Positions 56,900 to 57,179 of a stretch of 57,179 nucleotides of DNA are shown piece by piece. The notes under the pieces are model-generated. The model was not told the DNA's origin and did not search any database. It saw nothing but the letters and a program-made list of their open reading frames with translations. The position numbers and the translations under genes are program-made. The DNA comes from Chloromonas sp. AAM2 (Eukaryota > Chlorophyta > Chlorophyceae > Chlamydomonadales > Chlamydomonadaceae), in NCBI GenBank assembly GCA_004335635.1, contig QAXH01006551.1:338-57516 (forward strand), read 5' to 3'. Position 1 is the stretch's first letter; every line of letters begins with the position of its first letter.

Positions 56900-57179
56900 T
56901 ACATGGCTTATCGTGGTTTAACCCACGGTACTGCAGCTAGACACAAAATCTCTCCAAGAATTACGCGCCTGACAGTCGTTAAACCAAGAAAGGTCACTGG
57001 TAGCAGGGTGCAAAGTACGAATGTCATCACTGGCAATACGGTTCCAAGTCGAGAGCGGGGCACCCCTGCCTCTCCTTGCTACAGCTTGCTGGCCCTCTGG
57101 GGCTGGAACAGTTGCAAAAAGCACACGTTTGACGCTGGAAGTGTCAGGCATGCGTCCCATGTGGCCTAGCCACCTGAGC

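Larger units (their letters stand above)
52349..57179. other. Gene-poor 3' region
   Basis: It begins with the qRRM-gene 3' UTR. An open frame at 52925-53428 (+) of 167 codons has no ATG start that I can place, no splice context and no recognisable domain. The rest holds a short tandem repeat (54123-54176), a reverse copy of the non-LTR-like element (55773-56190), repeat motif B (56305-56337) and a long TCA array. No gene supported. Confidence 0.5.

Noticed and set aside
1..57179. tRNA, rRNA or organelle/viral genes
   Set aside because: No cloverleaf, rRNA segment, plastid or mitochondrial gene or viral hallmark gene was recognised by eye; a covariance-model scan would be needed to exclude small RNAs.

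Overview
The window reads as nuclear DNA of an intron-rich eukaryote, most likely a chlorophyte green alga. Coding exons of 50-300 bp are split by introns of about 60-1,500 bp that usually end in TGCAG. The gene set (Mei2-like RRM protein, RAD51B, PPP1R42-type LRR protein, plant/algal-type YbaK domain protein, algal-type periplasmic-binding-like protein) fits that assignment. The species cannot be fixed from sequence reading alone. Gene models were built by hand: each exon joins the next in phase, and most protein calls rest on family motifs known from memory, not on a database search.

Layout. 22-2711 (+): 3' part of an FHA-domain gene. 5833-10027 (-): Mei2-like protein, 10 exons, 890 aa. 11752-15159 (+): RAD51B recombinase paralogue, 7 exons, 393 aa. 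17022-20352 (-): PPP1R42/LRRC67-like LRR protein, 6 exons, 420 aa. 22803-26602 (+): YbaK/ProXp-type trans-editing domain protein, 7 exons, 286 aa. 27151-30289 (+) and 33282-38570 (+): a tandem pair of periplasmic-binding-like genes; the second is intact (11 exons, 519 aa, signal peptide and C-terminal hydrophobic tail) and the first is broken. 39921-48133 (+): a very long low-complexity Ala/Ser/Pro/Thr-rich protein (about 2,100 aa) that I do not recognise. 49495-52348 (+): hnRNP H/F- or ESRP-like protein with two quasi-RRMs, 9 exons, 523 aa. 52349-57179 has no recognisable gene.

The genes are unrelated housekeeping or regulatory loci and form no pathway. Mei2-like and RAD51B are divergent neighbours that share a 1.7 kb spacer, and both families have links to meiosis or recombination elsewhere. 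RAD51B and PPP1R42 converge; PPP1R42 and the YbaK gene diverge.

The non-genic part is the most unusual. (1) Small pieces of three local genes (RAD51B, the YbaK gene, the qRRM gene) are scattered elsewhere in the window as rearranged DNA fragments. The RAD51B copy has its two segments in reversed order, joined at a shared CATG. (2) At least six copies of one repeat share a 3' end and differ in 5' length, the usual signature of a non-LTR retroelement. (3) Four of about 45 modelled introns start with GC instead of GT. (4) Tandem repeats sit directly against 3' splice sites in two genes. (5) In the tandem gene pair, a 220-bp intron block is identical while the adjoining exon differs by about 9 percent, which suggests gene conversion or an intronic functional element.
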